From: Carex sylvatica
Lineage: Eukaryota > Streptophyta > Magnoliopsida > Poales > Cyperaceae
Direction: 5' to 3'
Assembly: GCA_964058845.1 (NCBI GenBank)
Contig: CAXKVR010000534.1
Coordinates: forward strand, 1 to 23,433
DNA length: 23,433 nucleotides
The notes beneath the pieces were generated by a model that was not told where the DNA came from, made no database searches, and saw nothing but the letters and a program-made list of their open reading frames with translations. Within the stretch, counting starts at the first letter, position 1. Each line of letters starts with the position of its first letter. A program made the translations under genes and the position numbers. Positions 10,063-20,278 of the stretch are shown here, one piece after another.

Positions 10063-11065
10063 TGAATGTAAAGTAATCATTGCTGTAAGTATTTTGTTCC
10101 CATTAATATAGTCGTTGGAGGACAATCAACCTCCAAACTTCAATAAAAAAATAAAAAAAAAATTGTGACCTTATCAGATCCTTATTTTATTGGACCTCCT
10201 TTAATTCTCTAATTTTCGCATTGAAATGATATACACAAGACACCTCAAGTCGCACCTGATGCCTCCCTTGGCCAATTGATCACATGTCAGTATACGATCC
10301 TTCAAAGCTAGAAAAGTGAAAATAAATACTTACCTTCATTGGCCAAGTGGTACTAAGTCACTGGCTGGTACAATGCATCTAATCATCAGAGGAGTGACTG
10401 AAGCAAAATATGAAATACACTCAACTGCTTGTTTCAAAGCCAGAAAAATGAAAATAATTTCTTAGATTTTTTTTTTTTAATAAAATGAAACGTAGAGATA
10501 TTAATGAAATGCAACACCTATTCTTATGCATTGTTTTCATTTTGTAAATGCTCCAATTTGTCTTCTTGTGCATCCATTTCTGAGCATGTAGGAGCGCGAC
10601 TCACATTATTAGTTTTAATCAGTTTTAAAATAAGAAACAAAATTAAATATACTAATATAATTCGATATTTCTTGGTCTGATTTGCAAGATAAAAGCAAAT
10701 GTCTGCTTACAGCTTTGGCCAGAAGCGTATTAAGAATTAAAGTATGAGTAAATAATGTTGAAATAGTATTTGCTTACTAACTATCAAATTACAATTCTAC
10801 GAAGAATTTTCTGTCTAAAAAAGCAAACCATCTGACCTTCCAACTCAATCTTAAAAATACTAAATTTAAGTTTTCTTTGATAAGGTACAAATTAAATTCT
10901 AATTATTTTGCCAAATTTATTGCAAATATAAAATTTTAAAAATATATTGATTAAAACTCATGTACACCAAGGAGTCGTTAAGACGTACTATGTGTATCTT
11001 TTAGATTTAGTACCATGCAGGAATTAAATAGTTTTCTAATTTATCATGTTTATTTGTTTATTCAA
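10063..11065. repeat. Gene-free trailer, shared with 21594-23433
   Basis: 10064-10456 matches 21594-21990 and 10650-11046 matches 22995-23433; the segments between differ (about 200 bp here, about 880 bp there). The junction at 10063 lacks about 300 bp present in unit C (21294-21593). A T-run and AATAAAATGAAA sequence lie near 10467-10490. No gene found. Confidence 0.65.
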
Positions 11066-11586
11066 ATTACGTGGTTCGGTACAGATTTTTTGTAGGTCTT
11101 AATCATGAATGGTTCTGAATATTTTAAGATCCAGAGCTGAAAAAAAGTTTGAGTCTTTTATATATTTAATTTTTTTGTTGATATACTAGTAGATTATATA
11201 AATAGAAAAGTTTGAGTACTCTTTAAATATACAAAGTTTAGGCTCTAATATTTTATTTATTTTTAATATATGTATTATTTTTTTAATACATGCAAACTAT
11301 TTTTTTAACCCTCTTGAACCTTGGGATTCGGAGCGGTCGCCCTGGTCTTAATTAATAGCCACACTTTCATAATCAAATATTACTGAGAATCAACTTTTGA
11401 TTTTGGGACAAATGTAATGATTTCATGTGGGAGGTACATGTTTGAAATTCGAATTAAAAAATCTCTTATGGATATGAGATAGTTCGATCACTTGACCTCA
11501 ACCTTTACTCAAAATCAAATATGACTAGAGATGAAAACATAATGGATACTATTATCTCTGTATTAAAAAAATTATATATATATATA
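11066..11586. repeat. Direct repeat I, left part (filled-site copy)
   Basis: Begins ATTACGTGGTTCGGTA and runs to the TA microsatellite that hosts the foldback cluster. It matches 13065-13560 closely. It keeps a 44-bp stretch (about 11433-11476) absent from the second copy, and lacks about 24 bp present there near 13346-13371. Confidence 0.75.
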
Positions 11587-11958
11587 GAGGTTGGCTACTA
11601 TGCCTATATAAGCATATCCCCACATATGCTTATAACTCATTTTTGTATTTTTCAATGTCCAAATGGTTGATCGGAACCGTTCATCTTGTTCTCCATATTA
11701 ATATGTTCTTGGAGACCAAATTTTACATTTTTCTGAATTTTTTTACTATTTATTAAGCCACTTTGAAAATCGCTGATCCAACGGTGGCTTAACAAAACAG
11801 TAAACAAATTCAGAAAAATGTAAAATTTAGTTTCCAAGCACATATTAATATAGAGATCACATCTAACGGTTCAAATCGACCATTTGAATATTGAAAACAC
11901 AAAAATGAGTTATAAGTATATGTGGGGATATGCTTATATAAGCATAGTAGCCAACCTC
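11587..11958. mobile_element. Foldback element 1 in TA microsatellite (372 bp)
   Basis: Left arm from 11587 (GAGGTTGGCTACTATGC) and right arm ending at 11958 are inverted copies of about 170 bp each, separated by a ~25-nt centre holding GATCCAACGGT. TA repeats flank both ends. No ORF. The inner arm sequences closely resemble element 2 while the outer ends differ, so they are related but distinct families. Confidence 0.85.
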
Positions 11959-11983
11959 ATATATATATATATATATATATATA

Positions 11984-12394
11984 GTACGGCTACCATACAT
12001 TGCAATGCATAGGCACCTTTGTGCATTGGACTATAAATCACGGATTCAAAGTTCAAATAACCGATCCAAACCGTTCATCTTGTTCTCCATATTAATATGT
12101 GCTTGGAGACCAAATTTTATATTTTTTGGAATTTATTTACTATTTATTAAGTCACTTTGAAAATCATTGATCCAACGGTGCCTTTTGATTTTACTGTAAC
12201 CGTTGGATCAGCAATTTTCAATGTGGCTTAATAAATAGTAAAAAAATTTCAAAAAATGTAAAATTTGGTCTCCAAGCACATATTAATATGGAGAACAAGA
12301 TGAACGGTTTGGATCGCTCATTTGGACTTTGAATATGGTGATTTATAGTCCAATGCACAGAGGTGCCTATGCATTGCAATGTATGGTAGACTTA

Positions 12395-12395
<1 letters not shown>
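11984..12395. mobile_element. Foldback element 2 in TA microsatellite (~412 bp)
   Basis: Left end GTACGGCTACCATACATTGC pairs with the right end around 12371-12395. The arms run inward through AACCGTTCATCTTGTTCTCC and its complement to a centre near 12170-12200. A TA tract precedes it, and a CT repeat followed by a TA tract comes after it. The right boundary is uncertain by a few bases because it merges with the CT repeat. Confidence 0.85.

Positions 12396-12446
<51 letters not shown>
12395..12446. repeat. Compound microsatellite (CT)11(AT)15
   Basis: CT dinucleotides at 12395-12416 run directly into AT dinucleotides at 12417-12446, between foldback elements 2 and 3. Confidence 0.9.
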
Positions 12447-12449
<3 letters not shown>

Positions 12450-12824
12450 GAGGGATCGGATGACACACTTTTTTGGTGACATCGGATGACACCGTCCATT
12501 TTTAAAGTCCAAACGGTCGATCCAAACCGTTCAACTTGATGGATATGTTAAAATATGCTTGCAGATCAAATTTTACATTTTTCTGAATTTTTTTACAATT
12601 TATTCAGATGGGTACAAAAATTCAACGGTATGAATATAGCAATTTTGTTAAATACTTAATAAATAGTAGAAAAATTCTGAAAAATGTAAAATTTGATCTG
12701 CAGGCACATTTTAACATATCCATCAAGTTGAACGGTTTGGATCGACCGTTTGGACTTTGAAAACTTTGAAAATGGACGGTGTCATCCGATGTCACCAAAA
12801 AAGGGTGTCATCCGATCCCTCCTC
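12447..12824. mobile_element. Foldback element 3 in TA microsatellite (378 bp)
   Basis: Left end GAGGAGGGATCGGATGACAC is mirrored by the right end at 12805-12824. An internal GGTGACATCGGATGACACC-type repeat lies in each arm. Arms are about 180 bp. The inner part retains the AACCGTTCA and AAATTTTACATTTTTCTGAA blocks shared with elements 1 and 2, but is more diverged. No transposase. Confidence 0.85.
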
Positions 12825-12855
<31 letters not shown>

Positions 12856-12995
12856 ATCCAAAGATTCTAGTAAATACAAATATAGTTTTAAGTTTTAATT
12901 CGACACCATATACTATAATATATATTATTAAAAAATTATCTTATTCACCATTACGATTAAATAAATATTACAAATTTTAGTATTTTTAATAATAT
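12825..12995. repeat. Direct repeat I, right part
   Basis: After the TA tract (12825-12850), GTATCCAAAGATTC and the following ~140 bp match 13585-13725. This shows that the DNA on both sides of the foldback cluster is contiguous in the second copy. Confidence 0.75.
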
Positions 12996-13064
12996 TTATA
13001 TCTGAATTCAATGTTTCGGTACAGATTTTTAATAATATTTTAGTATTTTTTAATAATATTCACC

Positions 13065-13550
13065 ATTACGTGGTTCGGTATAGATTTTTTGTAGGTCTTA
13101 ATCATGACCGGTTCTGAATATTTTAAGATTCAGAGCTGAAAAAAAGTTTGAGTCTTTTATATATTTAATTTTTTTGTTGATATCCTATTAGATTATATAA
13201 ATAGAAAATTTTGAGTACTTTATATATATATATAAAGTTTAGGCTCTAATATTTGATTTATTTCTAATATATGTATTATTTTTTTAATACATGCAAACTA
13301 TTTTTTTTAATCCTCTTGAACCTTGGGATCCAGAGCGGTCGCTCTGGTGTCATGCACCAGGTCCGGCCCTGATGTTAATTAATAGCCACACTTTCATAAT
13401 CAAATATTACTGAAAATCAACTTTTGATTTTGGGACAAATGTAATGGTTTCATGTGGGAGGTAGTTCGATCACTTGACCTCAATCTTTACTCAAAATCAA
13501 ATATGATTAGAGATGAAAACATAATGGATACTATTATCTCTGTATTAAAA

Positions 13551-13587
<37 letters not shown>

Positions 13588-13725
13588 CCAAAGATTCGTG
13601 TAAATACAAATATAGTTTTAAGTTTTAATTCGACATCATATACTATAATATATATTATTAAAAAATTATCTTATTCACCATTATAAATATTACAAATTTT
13701 AGTATTTTTAATAATATTTATATAT
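13065..13725. repeat. Direct repeat II (empty-site copy)
   Basis: Matches 11066-11586 joined directly to 12825-12990. In place of the 1.24-kb foldback cluster there is a plain TA tract at about 13555-13579. AT-rich; no gene. Confidence 0.8.
13330..13371. mobile_element. Possible hAT terminal sequence
   Basis: AGAGCGGTCGCTCT at about 13332-13345 is a perfect 14-bp palindrome, followed by CAGGTCCGGCCCTG ending at 13371. CAGGGCCGG-type ends are common in plant hAT relics. The outer ~24 bp are missing in repeat I (near 11346). I cannot find a convincing partner end or target duplication. Confidence 0.3.
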
Positions 13726-13813
13726 TATTAATAAATATCCAATTCGATTTGTACATATGCGTATCCATCTAATATCCGATCCATATTAGTATATGTATTT
13801 AGTGTATTGAAAA

Positions 13814-14110
13814 ATTCCGGGGGGAGGGGGCAGGGGGGTGGTCAAACCAGACCCAGCCAAACCAGGGACTGCATCCAACCCTAGAGTCGAGTCTAGCAAG
13901 AGTTTGGTCTGATTTTTTTATATTAGACCTCCTAAAATTCAACCCGAGGGAACTTCCGACCCAGCACCCCCCCCCCCCCCCCCCTAAACCCCTCTAAACC
14001 CAACCTAACTCGTACCTAAACCCCCAAAATCACCAAAACTCCCACGAACCCAAACCAAACTCCCCGGACTCATACCTGGACCCGCCCAAACATAGACCCG
14101 CCCCCAGTTT
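13814..14110. repeat. G/C homopolymer-rich low-complexity tract
   Basis: G-rich runs at about 13817-13840 and an uninterrupted C18 at 13967-13984 are followed by ACCC/AAACCC-type degenerate repeats to about 14105. Its composition is very unlike the AT-rich surroundings. Opposite-strand G runs could form quadruplexes (inference). Confidence 0.7.
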
Positions 14111-14270
14111 TTTTTTTTTAATAATTACAACAGTTTCGGCCTCTGTTTCTAGCCAAAACAGGCTGTCACGAAGATAAAAAAAAAAATCTATGGTATGTTT
14201 ATTTTATTTTGATGGAAATCAAATTCATGGAATAGTTATGTCCATAAATTGTCAAACTTCAGTATTAAAA

Positions 14271-15177
14271 TCGGGAGGGATTGTGTTTGGTTGAATTAAG
14301 TTGGGTTCCGAAAGATTCAATCGGGTTGTGAATAATTTCGGGTCTTATTGGTTTTAAGAACCAATAACTCATTAAGGATTGAGATTAAATTGATTACTGA
14401 GATGTATTTAGATCACAGTGGGTTTTAAATAATCTGCATGGGTATTTTTTGTTTCAAGTACTTATTGCAACTTTTTTCAAATCAGATTCATATCACATTC
14501 ATAATTTATTCTAATTTCAATTGTGCAACATGCTAAACAAATTTATTTTTTCAAAGAAATTTCATAATTTTATTCTAATTCTAATTGTGAACCCCACTGA
14601 ATCCAAATCAATTTCATACCTACTTCCTAATTTATTTTAGTTTCAATTGTAAACTCATTGGAAGCAATCACAAATTTTTAGTTTGAAGCCCCATCTTCCA
14701 GAAAATTTTATTGAATATTTTTTGTGCAGATTGTATAAATTAATTTTTAATGTCATTCAATATCATTGAATTCCAATAAATTTTTTATGCAAGATTTGAG
14801 TGCAGAAAGTATGGGACCTTCGCTATTTATATAAATATAAAAAAAATGTAGATGATTTATGTATTTGTCGAGAATTTTTTTCTTTTATAAAGTGAAAAAA
14901 TATTCCTTAATTTACTGAAATAAAAATTAAAAAAAATACTTGTGATAAGATAACTACATAAAAATTTATTTTAGGAAACCCTTTCCTTATTTTTCTCACG
15001 TTCTATCTTCTATTTTCTTATTTAGGCCGAACTTCTATTTATTTCCAATGGAAAGCACAGGAGCAAACTTTTATTTCTTTTTTATTATCCAACCAAACTT
15101 AGGCGTGACTATTCTGTATGAATCCTCTGAGATATCTCATATTTTGCGTGACCGACGTGTCCGGTGTCTATTCGGGG
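14271..15177. repeat. Flank copy preceding ORF140 copy B
   Basis: Starts with GATTGTGTTTGGTTGAATTA, as in the DUF642 3' flank (6046 onward, 21269 onward), and continues through sequence matching 6110-6480 and 18690-19260. The 53-bp piece 14945-14997 is inverted in unit C. No gene. Confidence 0.65.
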
Positions 15178-15537
15178 ATAGCGCGGGGGGGGCTATTCTG
15201 TTTGCTTTGAGATTTGTGCAGACGGTTCAGATATTCAGATATTCCAAGAAGTCACCCAAAATAGAAGATCTCTTAGATGAGTATTCCCCCGCTCCCTTTC
15301 CTTATTTTGCTTAAATTCTTCTCTTTAATTTATATATCGTTTCTTCTTTCTTAAAATAGTGAGGCTAAAATTAGACATCCAAGATTCGAAAGCCGTTCTC
15401 AAAATAGCGCCCCCTTCTCTTTTATATACCGTTCTTCTTTAACCCTTCTATATACTGTTCTCACTTGCTAAGCTTCTCAATTCTCAATTACCGTTCTTCT
15501 TCCCTGTCTAGTTCTCCCCTTTTTTTTGGCGATTCAA
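15178..15537 (+). promoter_or_regulatory. Upstream region of ORF140 copy B
   Basis: Shares the GATATTCCAAGAAGTC block (near 15238) and TATATA at 15423-15428 with copies A and C. It lacks the ~37-bp CT-rich leader just before the ATG: GCGATTCAA joins directly to ATG. It also carries extra pyrimidine-rich sequence. Transcription from this copy may therefore differ. Confidence 0.45.
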
Positions 15538-15960
15538 ATGGCGGCGATATCGTTGACCTCTTCCCCTCTCTTTCTCCCGGTGATTTTCCGCGACTTGGAG
15601 AGTGGAACCACGCTACATCGCTCGTTTATTGTAGTGCTTCCATCCCAAGGCTTCTCCGATGTTGTTGGAGGACTGTCTGACGTGGTTGGAGCTAGCCATG
15701 ACGAAATCACCGTTTTCTTCGTGCGTAGCAACGGAGAGATAGTCCGCATGAGGGCGAATTCCGACCTTATCCGTCAGAAGGCCGTCTGCCTCCATGTTCA
15801 CGTTGGACTTCCTCGGGGGGCGTGCAAGTATTGTGACAAGGCCTTGAATTACTGTTTGATTAAGGAATTCCATTTGTGCAAGGAGGACAAGATCATCTCT
15901 GACGGATATTTCAGGTCCTCGGTGGGGCCAATCCAAAGGCCTCCATCTTCTATGGTCTAA
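15538..15960 (+). CDS. ORF140 copy B, uncharacterised 140-residue protein
   Basis: Same length and frame as copy A. I count five nucleotide differences from copy A, four silent and one giving Ser instead of Pro at residue 138. The CxxC at 96-99 and all five cysteines are kept. Both immediate flanks have lost or gained tens of bases relative to A and C, so the frame has been kept while the surroundings changed. The ATG at 15538 aligns with the start in the other copies; the frame is open a few codons upstream but has no earlier ATG. Followed by a DUF642 pseudogene on the same strand. Confidence 0.6.
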   Translation: MAAISLTSSPLFLPVIFRDLESGTTLHRSFIVVLPSQGFSDVVGGLSDVVGASHDEITVFFVRSNGEIVRMRANSDLIRQKAVCLHVHVGLPRGACKYCDKALNYCLIKEFHLCKEDKIISDGYFRSSVGPIQRPPSSMV

Positions 15961-16369
15961 TTAGTCAGGTTAGGGTTTAGGGTTTTTTATGGTCTCATAA
16001 GACAGATAGTGGTTACTTATTCTGGTATGGAGTTAGGTTTATTGGAAGTTGAGGTTAATTATGTATTATGGCAAAATGAGTCCAGCGACAAATAATGTAA
16101 TCAAGTTTGAAGTTGAAATGCAAATTCATTGTTACTGGCATTGATTTTTGTTTTTATTTCTGTTTTCTTCTTCTTATCTATGATTCTATGAATAAATTTC
16201 TGTTGTTAATGAAGTCCTTCAGTTGTTAAAATCATAAAGTCTGAATTCTGTTTTGTTCTTATCTATGATTCTAGTGAAGTCCGATTTTTTGAAACTCTTT
16301 GAATCTGATTTATTCTGGTTGGTGCTATGCAAACATAATTCAGAAATGGTTCGTCCAGTTAGTCTAAAT
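15961..16369. repeat. 3' flank of ORF140 copy B
   Basis: Begins with the same GGTTAGGGTTTAGGG motif as the other copies but lacks about 45 bp that follow there, plus further short deletions. A partial repeat of TTGTTCTTATCTATGATTCT occurs at about 16160 and 16254. No gene. Confidence 0.55.
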
Positions 16370-16898
16370 AAACAGGAAACAGTATTAATCAAAGTATTAA
16401 TCTTTTATTTTATTAAATGAAACATTTAAAACTAATATCATTTTCACTTTTCTTAAAGATATTTAAGTATACATTGTATTGCATTTAGAGCATGTAGCTC
16501 AAATCTTCACTAACGTAGCCTATATATAGCAGCTAGGAACTGGCATCTCCCATGGTGGCCTTACATTTCACTTCAATTCCATTTTTTCATTTTTCTTCAG
16601 AAATTTACCCTTCAATTGGAAATAAAAATGAATCCTACATATATGCATTTTTGTACAATTCTAATACAGGCTTGTTGCCAAATGGAAACTTTGAGAAGGG
16701 TCCCTAGCCTACAGAACTGAAGGGTACTGAGCGCATCGGAAAGTTTGCGCTGCCTCTGTGGGAGATTTCCGGCTTTGTTGAGTACATTGAATCTGGCCAC
16801 AAGCAGGGTGACATGCTCCTTCCTGTCCCGGTGGGTGCCTTTCCGGTTCGCTTTAGGAATGAGGCTTCGATCAAACAGCACCTAAATGTAATTGCTAA

Positions 16899-17290
16899 TC
16901 TGAGTTTGCTTTATATTCCGGTGATTTGAGTTGAGAATTGCCAATTTGTAGTTCAGTTGTGCAAAATACTGACACGGTGGCAGCAAAGTTCCTGATTTTG
17001 CTTTTAACTTTCCATATATTGCCTATTTTGGCCCTGATCAGTGGCCCTTCCATCATCATCTGATAATATGATTTAACGCGGTGTATCAATCGCACTAGAA
17101 TCTTTTGATTTCTTGAGAACGCTTGGTAGGGGCTACCAAGATTTGTTCAATCACACAAGTAGCAATGCTCAATTGTTGCAACTCGCCAATTACTCTTGCT
17201 GACCGGATTGTACTTGCATTGGTGCATCAGGTCTGATATTGATTTGCCATTGACCAGTATTCCTCACTTGTGCCATTTTTTGCATATTAA
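16899..17290. other. Extra ~390 bp in the pseudogene's intron 2
   Basis: Between sequence matching 3750-3767 and 3791 of the intact gene lies about 390 bp with no counterpart there. I see no terminal repeats or clear coding sequence. Either an insertion here or a loss from the intact gene. Confidence 0.45.
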
Positions 17291-17621
17291 TGCTGATCTG
17301 TAAATTTTAATCTATTCTTAGTGCTGCCATATCATATGTGCAATTCACAAACATTTCCTCAGGTTAAGTGATTCTCATGAATATTAATAGTTGAATGGAC
17401 CTGTTGGGATCTTAAATTTGAATATCATTAACCCGCAAAATACTCCTCAAATCTTAAACTACAAAAAAATATTTGCTGTTATTAGTTTTGATCTCAATGC
17501 TTTCCATTAGTGGATTGATCATCCAATTTCGATTAACAGAGAAGTATTATTGGAAAAATTGTTCTAATTGGGAACTGAAATTTGAAATTTGACCTCAATG
17601 GTTTTAACTTAATTAACAACT

Positions 17622-17725
17622 TAATAGCTGTGAGTGGGACTCTTATGTGTCGGCCTTGAGATCAATTTAATAGTTGAATGGTTTTAACTTAATAGCAGTG
17701 AGTGGGACTCTTATGTGTCGGCCTT
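17622..17725. repeat. 68-bp tandem duplication in pseudogene exon 3
   Basis: A 36-bp stretch ending GTGAGTGGGACTCTTATG plus TGTCGGCCTT occurs at 17622-17657 and again at 17690-17725 with one difference. The duplication sits at the breakpoint where the 5' half of exon 3 was lost. Confidence 0.8.
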
Positions 17726-18035
17726 CCTGGCGAAGTTTGCTATTGTTGATCTTGTGATCCATAATACTGGCGTTGAGGAGGACCCTGGGTGTGGGCCCCT
17801 AATTGACTCAGTTGCGTTCGGAATCTCTATTTTCCTCGCATCAAACAAATGTAATGTTGACTATTCTCTTATGCTTTCCATTTTTTACTTTAACAATATT
17901 GTTGTCTTAATTGTTAACTCTTAGCAAGTTTGGTCAATTGCTGATAAATTAACTCTTCCTTATTTTCGTTTTCCAAATGAACAATTTCAGCTCTCAATTC
18001 TTTGCCATTTTTAATAGCACAAAACCAATTAGTGC

Positions 18036-18689
18036 AACCAGGCTTAGAACAAGGTACTAAGGCTCTGTACCAATGTACCAGTCATGTACCAGGTTCACTA
18101 TAGGCCTGCAATAAGAGAAAGAGTAAAGAAAGTACAAACTGGTATGGTCTGGGTTAAAAATCAGTAGAAAACTAGAAATATGAAAAATTGTGTTTTTTGT
18201 TTGAATCAATGCAGGAAATTCATAGGTCATATAGAACCTTATTAGATGAACATACATACCGATATAAAATTTTCTATTTTTGGAGTAATAAAATAATTTC
18301 AATGGATTAATCAATTTCAGCTGCTGTGATTAGATTCATCTAGGGGCATTGTTGTCCATTTCCTTAAAAAAATCATATCTTTTGACCCCTTTTTAATTTC
18401 TTTCTGAAATTTTCACAGGATGTAAATAATATTTAGATGCACTTCTAATGATTTTTGTGAAATTTTTTAAGTAACAAATTTGGATAAATAAGCAAAATAA
18501 GTCAGATATGGAAAATAAAATAAAAAAGTCAACTATAGAGTTGACTGAACCTTATAAAAAAGATTTCCATTGAAAGAAACTTGAACTATATTCTAGCTTG
18601 GACTATATTCTAGCATCACAGCACAGAATATGTGCTTCTGCCTTTTCTTTTGGGACTTTCGATCCTCAACTGTTCATTATAGCTTTATC
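18036..18689. other. Gene-free region with short repeats
   Basis: Several GTACCA/TGGTAC motifs (18067-18145) and an AT-rich body. The piece 18423-18510 matches 6680-6770 near the intact gene. A TAT-TCTAGC short direct repeat occurs near 18587-18613. No gene seen. Confidence 0.45.
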
Positions 18690-19489
18690 GGTTTTATGGA
18701 CCAATAAGGATTCGGATTAAATCGGGTACTGAGATGTGTTGAGGTCATAGTGGGCTTTAAATCATGTGCATCGGTAGTTTTTTTTTTTTTTTTTTTCAGT
18801 ACTTCTTGCAATTTTTTTCAAATCAAATTCATATCAACTTCAAATTTCAATTGTGCAACATGCTAAACCATTTTTTCTTCAAAGAAACTTCATAATTTTA
18901 TTCTAATTCGAATTGTGGAACCCACTAAATCCAAATCAATTTCATACCTACTTCATAATTTATTTTAGTTTCCATTGAAAACAATCTCAAATTTTTAGTT
19001 AGAAGCCCCATCTTAGAAAATTTTGTTGAATATTTTTCGCACAGGGTGTATAAATTAAGTTTTAATGTCATTAAATATCAATGAATTTCAATAAAAAAAT
19101 TATGCAAGATTTAGTTGCAGAAATTATATGACCTTCGCTATTTATATAAATATTAAAAAATGAAAGATGAGTTATGTATTTGTCAGCATAAAGGTTAGGA
19201 GAAAAACTTTATTTTATAAAGTGACAAAACCTTTCTTAATTTACTGGGATAAAAATAAAAAAATACTTGAGAAAAATAAGGAAAGGGTCCTAAAATAAAT
19301 TTTCATGTAGTTATCTTATTCTCTCTTCTATTTTCTTATTTAGATAAAACTTCTATTTATTTCCAAAGGAAAGCTGGAAGCCGTTAGCCACCTTAATTTC
19401 CTTTTTATTACAAGGCCGAACTGAGGCCCCTCCCGATGGAGTGTGTATCCTCTGAGATCTCTTGTATGACCGACGTGTCCGGTGTCTAT
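18690..19489. repeat. Flank copy preceding ORF140 copy C
   Basis: Matches 14345-14940 and, in part, 6090-6480, and carries a T-run at 18778-18796. It has the uninterrupted target site (around 19200-19235) that hosts the foldback element at 6803. A 51-bp microinversion lies at 19269-19319. Confidence 0.65.
19269..19319 (-). other. 51-bp microinversion relative to sister units
   Basis: The reverse complement of this segment matches 14945-14997 with one substitution and a 2-nt length difference, and also resembles about 7442-7499. Sequence on both sides is collinear with those copies. Confidence 0.85.
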
Positions 19490-19855
19490 TCGGGGATAGC
19501 GCGGGGGCCAGTATTCTGTCTGCTTTGAGGTTAGTGCAGCCGTTTTTGAACGGTTGAGATATTCCAAGAGGTCGCGCAAAATAGGAGATATCCTAGAGGA
19601 TGCGTGTTCCCCTGCTCCCTTCCCTTATTTTGCTCGTTCTCCTTTTTTTATATACAGTTTCTTCTGTATTAAAATTCTCCCTTCTATTAAATAACTTCTT
19701 TCTTAAAATAACTTTCTTCACCGAAGATTCCAAAGCCGTTCTTAAAATAGCGCGCTCCCCCTTCTCTTTTATATACCGTTCTTTCCCTGTCAAGTTCTCC
19801 CCCTTAATTTGGCGATTCAATTTCCTCAATACTCTCTCTCTCTCTCTCTTGACTC
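19490..19855 (+). promoter_or_regulatory. Upstream region of ORF140 copy C
   Basis: From about 19511 on it is nearly identical to 7919-8263, with TATATA at 19770-19775 and a CT-rich leader before the ATG. Before that it resembles unit B (GACCGACGTGTCCGGTGTCT at 19467-19486 and about 15149). Confidence 0.5.
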
Positions 19856-20278
19856 ATGGCGGCGATATCGTTGACCTCCTCCCCTCTCTTCCTCCCGGTG
19901 ATTTTCCGCGACTTGGAGAGTGGAACCACGCTACATCGCTCGTTTATTGTAGTGCTTCCATCCCAAGGCTTCTCCGATGTTGTTGGAGGACTGTCTGACG
20001 TGGTTGGAGCTAGCCATGACGAAATCACCGTTTTCTTCGTGCGTAGCAACGGAGAGATAGTCCGCATGAGGGCGAATTCCGACCTTATCCGTCAGAAGGC
20101 CGTCTGCCTCCACGTTCACGTTGGACTTCCTCGGGGGGCGTGCAAGTATTGTGACAAGGCCTTGAATTACTGTTTGATTAAGGAATTCCATTTGTGCAAG
20201 GAGGACAAGATCATCTCTGATGGATATTTCAGGTCATCGGTGGGGCCAATCCAAAGGCCTCCATCTCCTATGGTCTAA
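19856..20278 (+). CDS. ORF140 copy C, uncharacterised 140-residue protein
   Basis: Encodes the same protein as copy A; the only coding difference I find is a silent CAT/CAC change at His86. The homologous block 19600-21150 aligns to 8008-9558 with a constant offset of 11592 and only about eight substitutions, so this copy arose recently or was recently converted. TATA box and CT-rich leader as in copy A. Function unknown; the CxxC and the Cys/His cluster between residues 84 and 114 are the only suggestive features. A DUF642 remnant follows, as with the other copies. Confidence 0.6.
   Translation: MAAISLTSSPLFLPVIFRDLESGTTLHRSFIVVLPSQGFSDVVGGLSDVVGASHDEITVFFVRSNGEIVRMRANSDLIRQKAVCLHVHVGLPRGACKYCDKALNYCLIKEFHLCKEDKIISDGYFRSSVGPIQRPPSPMV

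Larger units (their letters stand above)
16370..18035 (+). pseudogene. DUF642 pseudogene B (exons 2-3, truncated)
   Basis: Matches about 3182-4680 of the intact gene. The exon 2 copy (16670-16887) keeps its full 218 bp and splice-site dinucleotides but carries TAG at 16705-16707 where the gene has Lys42. It also has changes in conserved positions (for example the PEGAFAVRLGNE region becomes PVGAFPVRFRNE). The exon 3 copy starts only at about 17694; its first ~110 bp and the intron 2 acceptor are gone. It has a 1-bp deletion near 17814 compensated by a 1-bp insertion near 17846. Exons 1, 4 and 5 are absent. Not functional. Confidence 0.9.

Noticed and set aside
12318..12980. Small ORFs with Ile-Tyr and Arg-Glu repeats
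   Set aside because: They are translations of TA and CT microsatellites and foldback arms, not proteins.
11066..13725. LTR retrotransposon formed by the two direct repeats
   Set aside because: Repeats lack TG...CA ends, and the DNA between has no primer-binding site, polypurine tract or gag-pol coding; the extra DNA is explained by foldback elements.
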